A stretch of 64,000 nt of DNA from assembly GCA_031308135.1 (NCBI GenBank), contig JAHLJT010008756.1:70245215-70309214 (forward strand), written 5' to 3'. This document shows positions 46,401 through 57,610 of this stretch, one piece after another; position 1 is the stretch's first letter; each line of letters begins with the position of its first letter. Under the pieces are notes generated by a model, which made no database searches, had not been told where the DNA came from, and worked only from the letters and a program-made list of their open reading frames with translations. The position numbers and the translations under genes are program-made. This stretch comes from Acheta domesticus. Taxonomy: Eukaryota; Arthropoda; Insecta; Orthoptera; Gryllidae.

Positions 46401-46547
46401 TCGCTGACTAACGATGTACAGCGAGAAAATTTCGATTGCGGAAAACTTTGCTTTGCTTTTTCTGTTTTATTCATATTTATTCATGGCATAAGATTGTGAG
46501 AGAAATGTGGCACCTAGAAGGCCGCAAAATCTATCATTCGAGTTGTT

Positions 46548-46629
46548 GTAACTCGAGATCTTGGAAAAGGAAGGGGGGTAACTCAAGATCTTGGAAAAGG
46601 TAGGGGGTAACTCAAAATCTTGGGAAAAT
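46548..46629. repeat. 30-bp tandem repeat, about three units
   Basis: GTAACTC starts at 46548, 46578 and 46607, each followed by RAGATCTTGGAAAAGG-type sequence and a G run. Confidence 0.9.
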
Positions 46630-47624
46630 AAGAAATTCAGTTTAATTGTAACATTTTATCTCATAATAGTTACATGTGGCGATAAAAAGGCGATAATGAA
46701 ACAATAATTAAATTTGTGTAATGTCATTTCTAAGAAGATTTCGGTGCAGTACAATAAACAATGAACCACCTACCGCGCGCGATCCTTCCTTTCCTTAGTG
46801 ATAGGTTATACAGATTCTGTCGCCATATCCCTCACCCTCGAAATCAAAAGACTCCGGTACGTGCAAAGCAAGCGGAAAGCATATAAAGACTTCCTTTATT
46901 AGTGTTTTGATGTGCTGCTCAATAGATGAGCTCCAACATGTCGCTTGTTATTAATAAAATTAAAGTAATATTCAAAGTAATTCTCGTAATTTATTAATGT
47001 AATAGTTCAGTGACAAATGTGGTCTTGATATTGAGCGACATATACTTGAACTAAATGTGTTACGAGCAAAAATCTCCTGTCTGTCGTAATGTCTCTGGAA
47101 TTAAAAGTCTATAAACCTATTTCAAACAATCAGGATTAAAATTCTCACTAAAACTGTAAAGTTTCATACACTTGTAATTTGTAAGTTTCAAACATTTGAA
47201 ATGAATTTAGCTAGCCGTAATTATTACCTTAAAATAATGTTTCAAGATTTTGTAATGATTTATGAAATAATTATGATATTGTTAAAATAAAAAAAATATT
47301 TAGTTTTGCTTTATGAACTATATGGGTACATTTCATGGATATGCAATAGAAGTTTTCTGACGGTTATTTTGCAATTGCATTTATCTTGTTAAGAATTAAT
47401 ATTAATGTTAATTTAGAATTAAAATTATTCATTTAGTGGTCTGTGCCCTTCTTAAAGTTGGCGACTACTGCGCTTTGCCGCTTTAAGTTAAACAATACTT
47501 AGCGCAATATTTGCGTTGAATTTGCACTAGTTGCTACGAATTTGCATCTTGGCTTCGTACGGAAGTAACAAGGATACCGATGGTATATGTTGCAACTTGA
47601 CCAATTTCTTCTGCGAGTGACAAG
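46630..47624. other. unannotated AT-rich stretch
   Basis: No features recognised. 47455-47620 is slightly less AT-rich and precedes the candidate exon. Confidence 0.4.
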
Positions 47625-47744
47625 ATGGAGAAGAAGTCTGCACATGCATCTGTCTTAGATGAAGAAGAGCGGAAAAACGGCCAAAAGGAAGTGAGAGGGA
47701 GTCAGGAGGCTGAGAGGCACCTCCGAAGTCAATTGGCTCAATGG
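47625..47744 (+). other. candidate 5' coding exon (40 codons)
   Basis: An ATG in good context (AAGATGG) opens a frame of exactly 40 codons that ends at GTAAGC (47745-47750), a good splice donor, in phase 0. The peptide is hydrophilic, with VLDEEERKNGQKEVRGSQEA. It has no known domain. Upstream DNA has mild GC enrichment but no TATA box. A gene start is possible; a downstream exon could not be identified. Confidence 0.3.
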
Positions 47745-47750
47745 GTAAGC

Positions 47751-48197
47751 ACTGTCACAATACTAAGGATAGAGAGTACGCAAAGATTGGGTAATAGACG
47801 AATTTGTTCCTGACCTACGTAGAAACATATCCATTCTTGGTTACATGATAAAGAAGCCATATTTATCTTTTAAAAAATGATACGCAACTTGACAAGTTAA
47901 ACAAGATAATTGTGGAGTAGTGTTTCAATATTTTATTAAGTAGATTATTGTTGATGTATTTCAATATTTTTCATCTTCCATGAATGCTTGTATTAATAAT
48001 GAATACAACTAGAAATTTCTCCTTGCGTATTTGCATTTATCACGAAATTATCCGATCAATAGCATAAAAGTATTTCCTAATTACCAACATACATTTTAAT
48101 GTACACTACCGCTATCACAGATTATCAAAATCCCTGCTCTCACCATTCAAGACTTTCTTCACTGCAAAGCTCGCCAAATTACTTTCCGAAACATCTT
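47751..48197. other. unannotated AT-rich stretch
   Basis: No features recognised. Confidence 0.4.
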
Positions 48198-48410
48198 TTA
48201 TTGCAACCATTGCCAGTATCCACGTAGCATTTTGTTGGTAGTCAGTTGCTTCACCTGCATTATCACATAACCTGTATCTCCATTTTCACTTGAGTTGCTA
48301 TAACACTGTCTGCATTCTTCACCATCGTCAACATACCCACCATAGCCGCCATCTTCATCCGAACCCGACAGGACGGCTTCATATACTACACGAAGCAACC
48401 ATAGTAACCT
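48198..48410 (-). other. exon-like minus-strand frame
   Basis: An AG after TTTATACGC (complement of 48411-48422) precedes an open frame of about 70 codons. It contains SGSDEDGGYGGYVDDGEECRQ and SENGDTGYVIMQ, then stops. A GTGAAG after ATGCAG (complement near 48257) is a possible weak donor. Acidic, Gly-rich and in a less AT-rich segment, but no family recognised. Confidence 0.22.
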
Positions 48411-48419
48411 GCGTATAAA

Positions 48420-49060
48420 TTTCTCTGAATTAAGTCTTTACGACCCGGAGATGATATTTCGTTCCTGAAACCAGAATCTTGTCGGTGGTACTCTGCCTGG
48501 CCGCTCGAATATCTCATAAGGAAAAGAATTGAGCTACTACACATCTGGTTGTTGTATTGTCTCTATCCGATGTCGATTGCCGACATCCTTGCTGTTAGTC
48601 ATTTTCGTTGGATTTTGAGTTGTGAGTTAGACAAGTCGGGACACTTGTTCGAAAGACGATACACGATTGCAATACCGAAGGACATGTTCTAAAGAAGTTA
48701 TGTTTGATGAGTCAATGTAATTGAGCTGTTCATAGAAATGTAAAAGGTCTTCTTTAGAGAAGACGTTTAACTACTAAAGATACCGCCCCTCATTCTGATG
48801 ACTTATTCGGTTGTCACATTTTACACACCCTTCGTGAACCTTTGCTTGCTTAACGGTGGTGGCAAAACGTGTAAGTTTCACTTTTTGCCGTTAGATATTT
48901 CTTTCCGCCAGTATTCGATGTGAGTACCTATATTAGCTGCACAACAGCGTTCCCTGACTTGCACAACTATTTGCAGGATAATAGCAACACAGCATTCGAA
49001 AGCACTTGTAATCAATTTAATTTCATAACTGTCAATGAAACACCCTACCTTCACCCACGT
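48420..49060. other. unannotated stretch
   Basis: Mixed composition; nothing recognised. Confidence 0.4.
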
Positions 49061-49069
49061 CGTCCCCTG

Positions 49070-49130
49070 ATGACCTACTCGCGGATTCAAACCGCGGCTC
49101 TCTCGTGAGGTACCACGTCGTGCACAGATG
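49070..49130 (-). mobile_element. tRNA-derived SINE fragment
   Basis: On the minus strand GCCGCGGTTTGAATCCGCG (complement of 49080-49098) has a B-box-like core GGTTTGAATCC and a self-pairing T-stem. CATCTGTGCACGACGTGG upstream resembles the anticodon-arm region of a tRNA-like head. A degenerate GGCGGC/GATGG tract follows on the 5' side. No tail identified. Confidence 0.45.
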
Positions 49131-49286
49131 CCGCCGACGCCGCCGCCTCCATCATCACTGTCACCGTTATCACCACCAATGCCAATATTAGCACATTGGT
49201 TCATATCACCACCATTGTCAATTGCATTGGAAACCGCTATCTCAATGCATGTGTAATAGTTCCGGATTGTCGATACTTTTCTAACA

Positions 49287-49890
49287 GAACAGTGATGCTA
49301 CAGAATGGCACAGACTTTCCCGTATTAGTTTTCTATTTCTTTTAGCGTCAGCTAGCTACACGGACTTGCCACATACCCTTGCCAGCTGCCATCTCTCACC
49401 GCCCAAAGTTCATTTGATTTGACATTTTCTTAAATTTTTGGTTTTCTAATATTAGAACTGAAATATTATTTTAAGAATATTAGAGAACAGTAAAACCTCA
49501 TCCTAAATGACAACTTTCTGTGAAAAATTTGAAGCTGCTTTTAAGAAAATGGCGTTTAAGCGCTACTGTAAATTCGAAATTTGAAGCTACTTTTAACAGA
49601 ACATTTTTGAGTTTTCGAAAAATTTAATTAAAAGTCATTTGAAGCGAATTGACTCAACAAATACAGTAGTGTTTACAAATTGCTGTAAATGTGCATATTA
49701 ATTTTGTAAGAGACCTTTGAAAAAAATACATTTGTGTAATTTTTTTAAAAAAAGAAAATACAGCAAAATTAATTCTGCGTCATCTTAAGCAGTGCAATTA
49801 GCACTCTCCGTTCGAAAAGTTTGAAAACAAATTTGGAGCCATTTATGAGAAAATGGCGTTTGAGCGTTTCTGAAAGGCTTCTCCTTCTGG
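49287..49890 (+). mobile_element. family A element, left end and interior
   Basis: CTACAGAATGGCACAGACTT (49295) and TTTCCCGTATTAGTTTTCTA match the 3946 and 9549 ends; the extreme terminus differs (CAGTGATG instead of TAGTGGTG). The interior repeat with AAATGGCGTTTGAGCGTTTC (49853) is present in two diverged copies. No right end was found before unrelated DNA at 49890. Confidence 0.6.
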
Positions 49891-50400
49891 AAGTTTATGA
49901 ATTAGGTAAAAATTTTATTTAAAAAATAATTTTTTGGTCAACATTTTATAGAAAAAATATTTTAATCAATTCATTACTTTATTTATGAACTGAAAGGCAT
50001 CTACAAGTCAATTTTATAACCAATTATTACGGCAAAGTTCATATTAGATGCAAAAAAATAAATGCAATAAAATTATTATTTCCTAAATTTAAACATGAAA
50101 AAACGGTTTTTTTCACTGTAAGTACTTACCATGTGGATATTTTAGCCCCATATTTTGAAAAGAATAATATTCTCTACATTCAAACATGTGGGAAAATCTG
50201 AGTCGAATTGCGAACTAAGGCCGGACACCCCCCTTATCTGGCTAGAGCCTTTATTTATAGCCCTTACAAAATGAGACTCAAAATTTTCTTGCTCCCTGCT
50301 CCTAGAATGCAAAAAGAATATACTCCGTACTAATTCAATGTGTAGAAAAAAGGACTGTGAATATTCTAACTGCATATTCGAATTACTAAAGAGTTGTTTC
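49891..50400. other. AT-rich spacer
   Basis: Nothing supported; GGCCGGACACCCCCC at 50219 faintly resembles the piggyBac-like end at 51575-51593 but is too short to call. Confidence 0.35.
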
Positions 50401-50777
50401 ACCCCCAGAGTCCGAAGGGGGACATTTTGTACCCCACACCATATTTTTTGCTAATATAGTTACTTGTGTCAATTTTTACGACTCCATGTTTCCTCTATCA
50501 GAATGTTTTATCATTTTGCAGCGAATAAACTCCCATTACAAATTTTGCTATAATTTCTCGGATTTAAAATAAGCATTTTTGCTTTTGGGGTCCAAAATGT
50601 ACCCTCTTAGGACTGCGTGTTACAAACGGCCGTTTATTTTTTTGTTCTTTCATTCGTAAATATGACACTGAATGATATTCAAAATTGCTGCTTAATGTCG
50701 CTAGTTGCCATTTTACCGCCCAAATGCCATGCATGTTGCTTTTCTCGTATTTAAGTGAGCGGGTGAGATCACTATAC

Positions 50778-51015
50778 TGCGATTTTTCTAACTTTGCCTC
50801 TCAAGGCCCGTCTTGACGATGGAATATATCACAATATTTCGCATGTTTCTTAGTCCGTTTTTCTTAGTGCCGCTGGATATCGAAGGATTGCGACGGTATT
50901 AAGCAGGACTTGCGATCATGTGAATTCTAGCGGCACAACCAAGAAAGACGCGAAATGTCGTGTGATATTCCCTCTTGACCGTAGGAGCTTCAGAGGCAGA
51001 GTTAGAAAAATCGCA
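50778..51015. mobile_element. 238-bp inverted-repeat hairpin inside the piggyBac-like element
   Basis: The left arm starts TGCGATTTTTCTAAC; the complement of the right arm starts with the same 15 bases. They remain alignable for about 100 bp per arm (GCCTCT, GGAATAT, ATTTCGC, TTTCTT, GTGCCGCT in order), leaving a short centre. CTATA lies on both sides (50772-50776, 51016-51020) and may be a target duplication, though a one-base offset on the left makes this uncertain. It is either a nested foldback/MITE or a hairpin RNA source. Confidence 0.75.
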
Positions 51016-51026
51016 CTATAACACTG

Positions 51027-51287
51027 ATGAAACCAAATATTCAGCGGGGCAATGTCGAACATAACCATTTACCTCTTCATGAAAGGAGAGCAATAGCAAC
51101 TATTATTGAACCTATGACAAAACAAATGCAGCAGCATCAGGAAGTAGGCGTCAGAAAACGAGGTAGATGCACCATGCGTGAGAAAAAAGCAGACAAGAAA
51201 ACATACTTCAAATGCATAATATATGGAAATTGTATATTCAGTGAACAGTCCAAAAATATAGTGTCATATCAATGTCAGAAATGCTAG
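51027..51287 (+). pseudogene. piggyBac transposase C-terminal remnant
   Basis: An 86-codon frame ending in a TAG. It keeps the end of piggyBac-type transposases: RGRC, KKADKKTYFKC, NCIF and SYQCQKC fit the cysteine-rich C-terminal finger of the family, with some zinc ligands replaced (Tyr and Phe where Cys is expected, Gln where His is). The catalytic Asp-containing core is absent, so no activity is possible. The ATG at the start is incidental. Confidence 0.62.
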
Positions 51288-51597
51288 CTGTACTAAAAAA
51301 TCCATAACGACTATTAAATGTTTTTAGGATGGTTTCAAACATATTGATTTTTGTTAACGTTATTTTTGCTTGCACTCATACACCATTACATGTAACTTCT
51401 ATAATTAAAATAAATACTGGTGGGAAACAAATTTTTAATATTTTAATTGATACTCAGAGATCAGGGTAAGGGGTTAGTTGAAGTAAAATAATTTTCAAAT
51501 AAAAATAAGATCAAAAATAAAAAAAGAACTGTAGGGTACAAAATGTAACCCCTTCGGTCTCCGAAGGTGCAATTTGGCCCCGGACACCGAGGGTTAA

Positions 51598-52228
51598 ATT
51601 CAAACAACATTGTCTCACTGGGTTTGTGTTAGTGACTTCAGAAAATACAGGATATCCATACATTTTCATGTCAAAGCCATATAAAATAATATTTCGTTTC
51701 CAAGTCACCAAACGCAGGATTTTCTGTTTTAAATCTCTTTAAAATTCATTCCCCCTGAAGTACGGTACACAGACAAATTCTAGAGGTCAACTATTCTAGA
51801 GACTGGTCCGAGTCCAATGATGGCCAACTTCTAAGGTAGATTTTTGGCAAGATAAAGTTTATTTTTATTTTCCCATTAAAATAATTGATATTTTACAATT
51901 TAGGGAATTTATATACTGTTATTTGGACAAATTCACAAATATATATAAAAATAAATTTAAAATTAATTTTAATTGTTAAAAAATAGAGTCACACATGTTG
52001 ACTTTTACAACGAAGTAAAACAGCGTTGTTGTTTGTTTTGTTTTGTTTTTTTTTCAAATTTTATATCCCCAAGTAATAATACTTATTCACGTGTACGGTA
52101 ACAATTTACCGGTGAATGTGCCCTGTGTCTTCATTGTTAAGTTCAAATGAATCATAGGTACTAATTGTCATTTTTATCTGGGACTTAAATATTTATGGAA
52201 ATAATGTTGGAAAAAATATTTATGGAAA
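51598..52228. other. unannotated AT-rich stretch
   Basis: No features recognised. Confidence 0.4.
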
Positions 52229-52600
52229 TCACGTAAGGCTACGGGTTCCCCCAAACTTTTTCAAGACGGCCACAGCCTCTCCTTCTATATACAAGCTTGT
52301 GTCTCTACCTCGGCTCGCCACCACCGAAGCATCGTCCGCAGCCATGGCACCAGTCCCGTTTCCCGCGGCCCGCGGTGTCACCGGCCTTTGTTCGGCGTGA
52401 CCGTGTTTTGTCAATACCCAACAGCGGAGGCCAGCACGAGGTTACAATTACCGCGGCCCCGCTCCTCACTGCCTCCCGCCACGCGCTCTTTGAGAGTCCA
52501 AGCCGCGTCAACGCACGGTGTGTCCAAAAGGCAACAACGTGGCCAAAACCTCAGTGGACCTCGGATTCATTTACCAAATTCCGCATAAGGGTTTTCTAGG
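52229..52600. other. GC-rich island with overlapping frames
   Basis: GC-rich DNA. The plus frame 52297-52599 and the minus frames 52229-52414 and 52305-52511 overlap without recognisable domains. Possible exon or promoter; undecided. Confidence 0.25.
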
Positions 52601-52929
52601 ACACCCATTGTACATAAATTAGCGCCGTCTGTATATCTTTTTCGCATTAATGCATTTTATCTTTTTCGGTCGCCTTTACCTGTTGTTTATTTACTTGTTA
52701 GTCTATTCAATGATTCTTTATTGTTTTCAAAGCTACCTGCAGTAGACAAGATGGCTCATTGTATCCGTTGCAATAAAGGGTAGTGACGAAATCAATAATA
52801 ATCAATATATTACCATTACACAAAGACGTACAGTAAAAAGTAAAGTCATAATGACGAAAACCGATAAACGTTTTCAATGTTAGTAAAAATAAGAGTTTGC
52901 CTGTCGAAATATTGTCTAGTTTTGCGTTA

Positions 52930-52990
52930 TAATTATAATATATTCTCTATACTTCGTAAGTAGTATACGAGAAAGTAAAATTTGGGCAAC
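52930..52990 (+). repeat. family B end fragment
   Basis: TATACTTCGTAAGTAGTATACGAGAAAGTAAAA matches the 22323-22352 end of family B in part (the shared words are CTTCGTAAG and CGAGAAAGTAAAA). Short and degenerate. Confidence 0.3.
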
Positions 52991-53560
52991 CTTACAATGG
53001 TCTACATAATTCAATTCACCACCTTTTATAAGTCAATCCTCAGAACAGGATACTATCCAATCAATGATCCAGTCCATACCTAAACACTAGTTTGGCTGCA
53101 CCAAGAACTTAGTACATCACATCAGCTACTCTGAATATCCGAACACATCCATACTGCGTTTCCGAACAAACAACACACAATGGTCATCTTTCTAAGTATT
53201 CCATAGGCTTTCCATAGAATTTTGCATCCAGACCTGTTATACAAGTTAAGATCATAGGAATTCTTTATTATATGTAAGTTTTATTTCATACATTTACAGA
53301 AACCGCGAAGAAGCACAATAGCACTCACGATATTAATTGACTTTCTGCTTTAAAACATTATTCAATTGAGGTAATCGATTTTTAAGGCTTGCCTATCACC
53401 TTGCTTTTCATTCAACCTGCCATTTAACAAACCTTGGAGGTGATGGCATAATCGCAGAAAGTGGCTTACGGTAATAAAATTAACGTCAGAAAACACAATA
53501 CAAGCTCTTCTCCTGCATTTCATCTCGAGTAAATTTCGTAAATCCTTCAGTGTCTCGTTT
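52991..53560. other. unannotated stretch
   Basis: A 68-codon minus frame (53362-53568) without a recognised domain; otherwise nothing. Confidence 0.35.
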
Positions 53561-53870
53561 ACTTTCATTGCACCTGATACAGCTGCAGCTTTCCTCAGTC
53601 TCTCTCATTAGTTAAGCTGCGCATCCTCTGAGCGTGCTGCAATCGCCAGTTCCGGCGCCGTCGAAGAATTTTCTCCCCGAGCTTGGCCGCTCTCCAGGGA
53701 GAGATATTACCTGTTTGTTCGCCTTATCACGAACTCGCACAATGGAGCTGATCGCCGGCCGCCTTTGATGAGGGATTACTCGTCGCCCGCCTGGGAACCT
53801 TGCCCGGAAACGGCGCCCGCGTGGCTAAACCCGCCATCTTGCAGTTTCGTCTCACGTGTTGCTCAATCGT
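53561..53870. promoter_or_regulatory. GC-rich block, possible regulatory/conserved noncoding DNA
   Basis: Raised GC with TGATGAGGG and GCCGGCC words, and one copy of GCCTTATCACGA (53721-53732), the 12-mer found again at 56732 and 58472. Contains a GATA-type site (CTTATC). Function inferred from motif sharing only. Confidence 0.35.
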
Positions 53871-54059
53871 CCATCCTTTTATTCTTCCTTTGAAGCTTTT
53901 GGTGCTAAATAATAGCATCTGACGTTTCGGAACGCGAAATTATTGGATTTGAAGAAGGTGAAGAATCGATCAGTCTCCACTTCGCCTATCTTTCCATCTT
54001 CCAGATTTTCCACTTATGTCTTCTTGCCGCTCCTCACGCGTGTTGCCCCATCGTTACTT

Positions 54060-54700
54060 CTGTTACGCCCAATCCATCCCAAATATGTCCAGTTGGGTTT
54101 GGTACCTCTTAGAAACAAGGTCGTTTCTCAATTATATTTTGTAATAATCGAGCATTTCTCGGGAGCATCATTGTCTCTACCCACATTATCCCACCCAATC
54201 CGTCCCAAATGCGTCCAATTGGATTTGTTATCTTTTGGAAACAAACTCTCTCGCAGTTATATTTTGTAATAATGGAACATTCCTAGTGCGGATAATTGTT
54301 TCCACCCACCTCTTCCCGCCCAATCTGTTCCAAATCGTACAGTTGGATACCTGTTGGAAACATGCTCGCTCCGCAATTATATTTTGTATTAATCGAGTAT
54401 TGCTGGTGTGGACCAATGTCTCCACCTCTCTCTTGCCGCCCAATCTGTCCCAAATACGTCCAGTTGGATATGGTACCTTTTGGAAACAAGCTCTCTCTGC
54501 AATATTATATTTCGTATTAATCGAACATTCGTATTGAAGATCATTGTCTCCATTCACCTCTTCCCGCCCAATCTGTCCCAAATCGTCGAGTTGGATACCT
54601 CTTGGAAACATGCTCGCTCCGCAATTACATTTTGTATTAATCGAACATTCCTAGTGCGGATCATTGCCCCCGCCCACCTCTTCCCGCCCAATCCTTCTGC
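54060..54700. repeat. ~124-bp minisatellite, five units
   Basis: CCCAATC starts at 54068, 54194, 54319, 54439, 54566 and 54687 (spacings 120-127). Each unit has CCCAAAT, AGTTGGAT, TTGGAAACA, a TATTTTGTA(T/A)TAAT block, CGAACATT-type sequence and TCTCCACCCACCTCTTCCCG. The unit stays open on both strands, which explains the 100-158-codon frames on both strands. Units 3 and 5 are more alike than adjacent ones, hinting at a two-unit higher order. Confidence 0.9.
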
Positions 54701-55744
54701 CGAGCTCTTCCCTATCGTTTCCCGGGCGCCGCCCTGGGCCCGCTCTTCTCAACCATTGTCCGCGCCGATATCAATCTACGCGCCCTCCCTCCCACGGTCC
54801 TTTCTTCTCCGCCCTCGTGAAACACTTTCATCGCGATATCCGCTCTCTGCCCGGCAATTCGATAAGCACCGACGAACATCCTGAGAAAGGAACCGAAGAT
54901 GTGTATCCGTTTCGACTGTACACTCTTTATCCGATCGATATAGGTTAGACCGCGAAACGTTCTTCTCATAGTAATGCAGCAAGGACATTTTTGGGCGAGC
55001 AATGGTTCTAGGAAAAGAAGGTTCTCTTTATTGTAATAGGAAATAGTGAAGTGCTGTATGTAATATATTTAAATTGTCATTCACAAATTTTGAATCGCAG
55101 ATGTTATTTCTTTTCAGTATGCGCGAAAAGAATTGAAATATTCTTCAGGAGTATGGTCAAAAAATAATCTCGATATTGTCAATCTAGAAATGATGACAAA
55201 GTCGAATTACGACACATTTCTGTCGCTATTTTTATTGTAGTTGATATTATTTTTATAATTGAATGAATATATCTCATAAACCATCATTTACGTGGACTTG
55301 AGCACAAGTAGTTTTTCAAATGTTTGTCCTTTATATTTAAGAAACTCAGGCTACTTGTGCAATATGCAAAGGGGACTACATTTCTTCATTAGTTACCTGG
55401 CTGTGCAGTCAGTATGTCAGTTTTTTCCCTTAAGAGTGAATCACTTCTGACGTTTTCCCATGTTGAACTCTTAAGATATATTTTTGTTTCTTGTGAGTGG
55501 CACTTGGAGACACATCAATTACAATCGTTGGTATTTCGCTGCGTTAATAATTTATATCAAAGGTCTATGAATTTCAGTAATTGTCAGTTTTATGCCGTTT
55601 AATTGACCGTAATCTTTTTACTTTTTTTTGTTAATTTAAGGTCGCATCAACATCTAAGATATTAGCGACCACTATTGGGTTAAACGTGGTAACAGTGAAG
55701 TTGACATGATATGGTGATGATAGGGGGTTAAAGGATGAATATAA
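54701..55744. other. GC-rich tail then AT-rich stretch
   Basis: 54700-54900 is GC-rich with frames on both strands and no domain. 55000-55744 is AT-rich without features. Confidence 0.35.
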
Positions 55745-55754
55745 ATACAACCAT

Positions 55755-55835
55755 GCCTGAGACGGAACTCGAACCCGCGATCCTTCTGTGCGAGGTCGCT
55801 ACTGCACAACCAATTTAGCGATCTCGGCCACCAGG
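55755..55835 (-). mobile_element. tRNA-derived SINE head
   Basis: The minus strand has TGGCCGAGATCG (A box, complement of 55819-55830) and GGTTCGAGTTC (B box, complement of 55765-55775), 45 bp apart, in the order expected. AAGGATCGCGGGTTCGAG continues into a T-loop-like stem. The extra length resembles a class II tRNA ancestor, but no acceptor stem closes. The 3' body is AT-rich and short. Confidence 0.65.
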
Positions 55836-56067
55836 GATCGGCTTTTTTACTTTTGTTCTCTCAGTAAACGAATAAACCTCAAATTATTTCAGTAGCCTTT
55901 TAATTTTTCGAGTTCTGAGAGTGTGTATTCGGTAGAATCTGTGAATTGCGAATACATTTTCTTGCAAACTTTTATTTCTTAATTTTCTTTCTAATTACAT
56001 GATTATTATTAGCATATACAATCCCATGTAGAGGCTAAAGCCTCCTAATTTCTCAGGGAAGATTTAT

Positions 56068-56115
56068 GCTGTCAGATATCTGTGCTTTCAGATATTTGTG
56101 CTGTCAGATCAGAGC
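56068..56115. repeat. 16-bp tandem repeat, three units
   Basis: GCTGTCAGATATCTGT, GCTTTCAGATATTTGT and GCTGTCAGATCAGAGC are consecutive. Confidence 0.9.
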
Positions 56116-56610
56116 TGACATGACAAACTATGCCAATTGCCAACAACAAATCCAACTACAGTTAATCTTCTTGTTTGTTATCACGAATGAGGTTATGTTG
56201 TTAAATGCTGAAACAAGTTGAAAACCTTTAACAACATAGATGTAACAAATATTTTAACTATAGTTATGTGAACTTTCAAAGCATTTATTTACAAATATTT
56301 TTACTAATCTTAAATTTAGTATGTTCTATTTTTCATGTTTATTCTACTATCAAATGAAAAATTAATTTCTAAAACTTCTTTGTTATTTTTTTAAATTATG
56401 ATACTTTAAAAAATTAATACCAATCACCACAACTTTCTTTGTAAAATATACCGGGAAACTCCATCAATCAAGCATGAGGAGAAAGATCAACACGTAACTG
56501 CAAGGCGCTTGCCCTCCACCCCGAATTAAGACTCGCGAACGCAGGAATGAAAATAATGTATTCGTGACTTGGAGGTCGATATGTTCCCTGAATATGTTTC
56601 CCTTCCTTGA
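56116..56610. other. unannotated AT-rich stretch
   Basis: Nothing recognised; the lower edge of the GC-richer block starts near 56480. Confidence 0.35.
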
Positions 56611-56624
56611 CGAGGGCCGCTCAA

Positions 56625-56800
56625 AGCACTTCCGAGAAAACGCAAAACGAGTTTTAATTAGCGAATGTATAACGAACGTCGGCCCGTCCGAATGTTCCGC
56701 TATGTTCCTATATCGGTTTTCAGCCAAATGAGCCTTATCACGACCAATCCTACGTACTCCCCTCGCCATTCCGTTGGTGAGAAGAAAGTTACACTTCGGC
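56625..56800. promoter_or_regulatory. possible conserved noncoding/enhancer block
   Basis: Contains TTTTAATTAGCGAATG (homeodomain-type) and a ~75-bp region similar to 58446-58520 centred on AAATGAGCCTTATCACGACC. The 112-codon minus frame across it (56464-56802) has no domain. The DNA-level similarity to a second site 1.7 kb away, without a shared frame, suggests a regulatory motif or an ancient repeat. Confidence 0.4.
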
Positions 56801-57197
56801 AAGTTGATGTTGATTCTGAGAATCTACCGAAGTGATCTAGAACTGGGAGTTCTTGCAAGTGTTACTGAATATTTTTTTCTCGTAACGACAACTGTGCGAG
56901 GGCGTAAGCGATAACTCAGTATTTTCAAATATTGACATCTTATTACTAATGTATAACTTACTACTTGTATAAAGGTACTCTCTATCCATTATGAATTTCT
57001 GACACTGACTGTTACGACATGACCTCTCTCCTTTGTTTATTAGATTACACTTATTTAGCTGTTTGCGGACCATATCTTGAAATATTGAATTGATTTCAAA
57101 AAGTTGTGTCATAAATGTGTTAAGATATCCTATATTTTGCAGACCTATACTTAAAATGTTAATAATAACAAACAAACCTCTAGTCAGCTTTACTCAC

Positions 57198-57250
57198 CAT
57201 ATGAGCATTCCAGTTAAACACAGTACCATAAGCATTCCAGTTAAATACAT
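57198..57250. repeat. 28-bp tandem duplication
   Basis: CCATATGAGCATTCCAGTTA and CCATAAGCATTCCAGTTA are consecutive, each followed by AA(A/T)ACA(C/T). Confidence 0.85.
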
Positions 57251-57610
57251 TTAGCAATGTCTCACACCAAATTGTAAAAGCGACCTTAAACAAACCTTGA
57301 TGTAGAGTATCTTTAAGCACAAATATTTACTTCATTATTTAATATTTAATGAACTAAATTTGAGAGTGAATAATGCTAAATGTAATCTAGTTGACAATCG
57401 AGAACTCTTGGCTACTAAATAAGTAATTTTGCAGAAAGTAATGATTGCACTAATTTTTTGACACACGTTACAATGTATTATTGTCACTGATTGTTTCCAA
57501 GCTGTATCTTAATTATATAAAAGTACTCAGCTTACTCTACAATATATTCTTGAGATGTATTACCGGACCATCTTCCTGAAAAAGTTAAAGATGCAGTTTA
57601 AGTAATTCCC

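Larger units (their letters stand above)
50402..51593 (+). mobile_element. decayed piggyBac-like element
   Basis: The right end reads outward to GGACACCGAGGG and then TTAA (51594-51597), a piggyBac-type terminus. A subterminal word, AGTCCGAAGG..GACATTTTGTACCCC, occurs at 50407-50436 and in inverted orientation at 50603-50632 and 51532-51560. The left outer terminus and its TTAA are lost. The only transposase remnant is the C-terminal zinc-finger-like region (51027-51287). At about 1.2 kb it is much shorter than an autonomous element (usually over 2.4 kb), so it is internally deleted, and a hairpin occupies its centre. Confidence 0.7.

Noticed and set aside
50219..50236. second piggyBac-like right end
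   Set aside because: Only GGCCGGACACC-like similarity over about 15 bases, with TTAT instead of TTAA.
54408..54884. 158-codon plus-strand frame
   Set aside because: Most of it lies in the 124-bp minisatellite, whose units are open in several frames on both strands.
55755..55835. possible functional class II tRNA gene
   Set aside because: Internal promoter is present, but no acceptor stem closes the fold.
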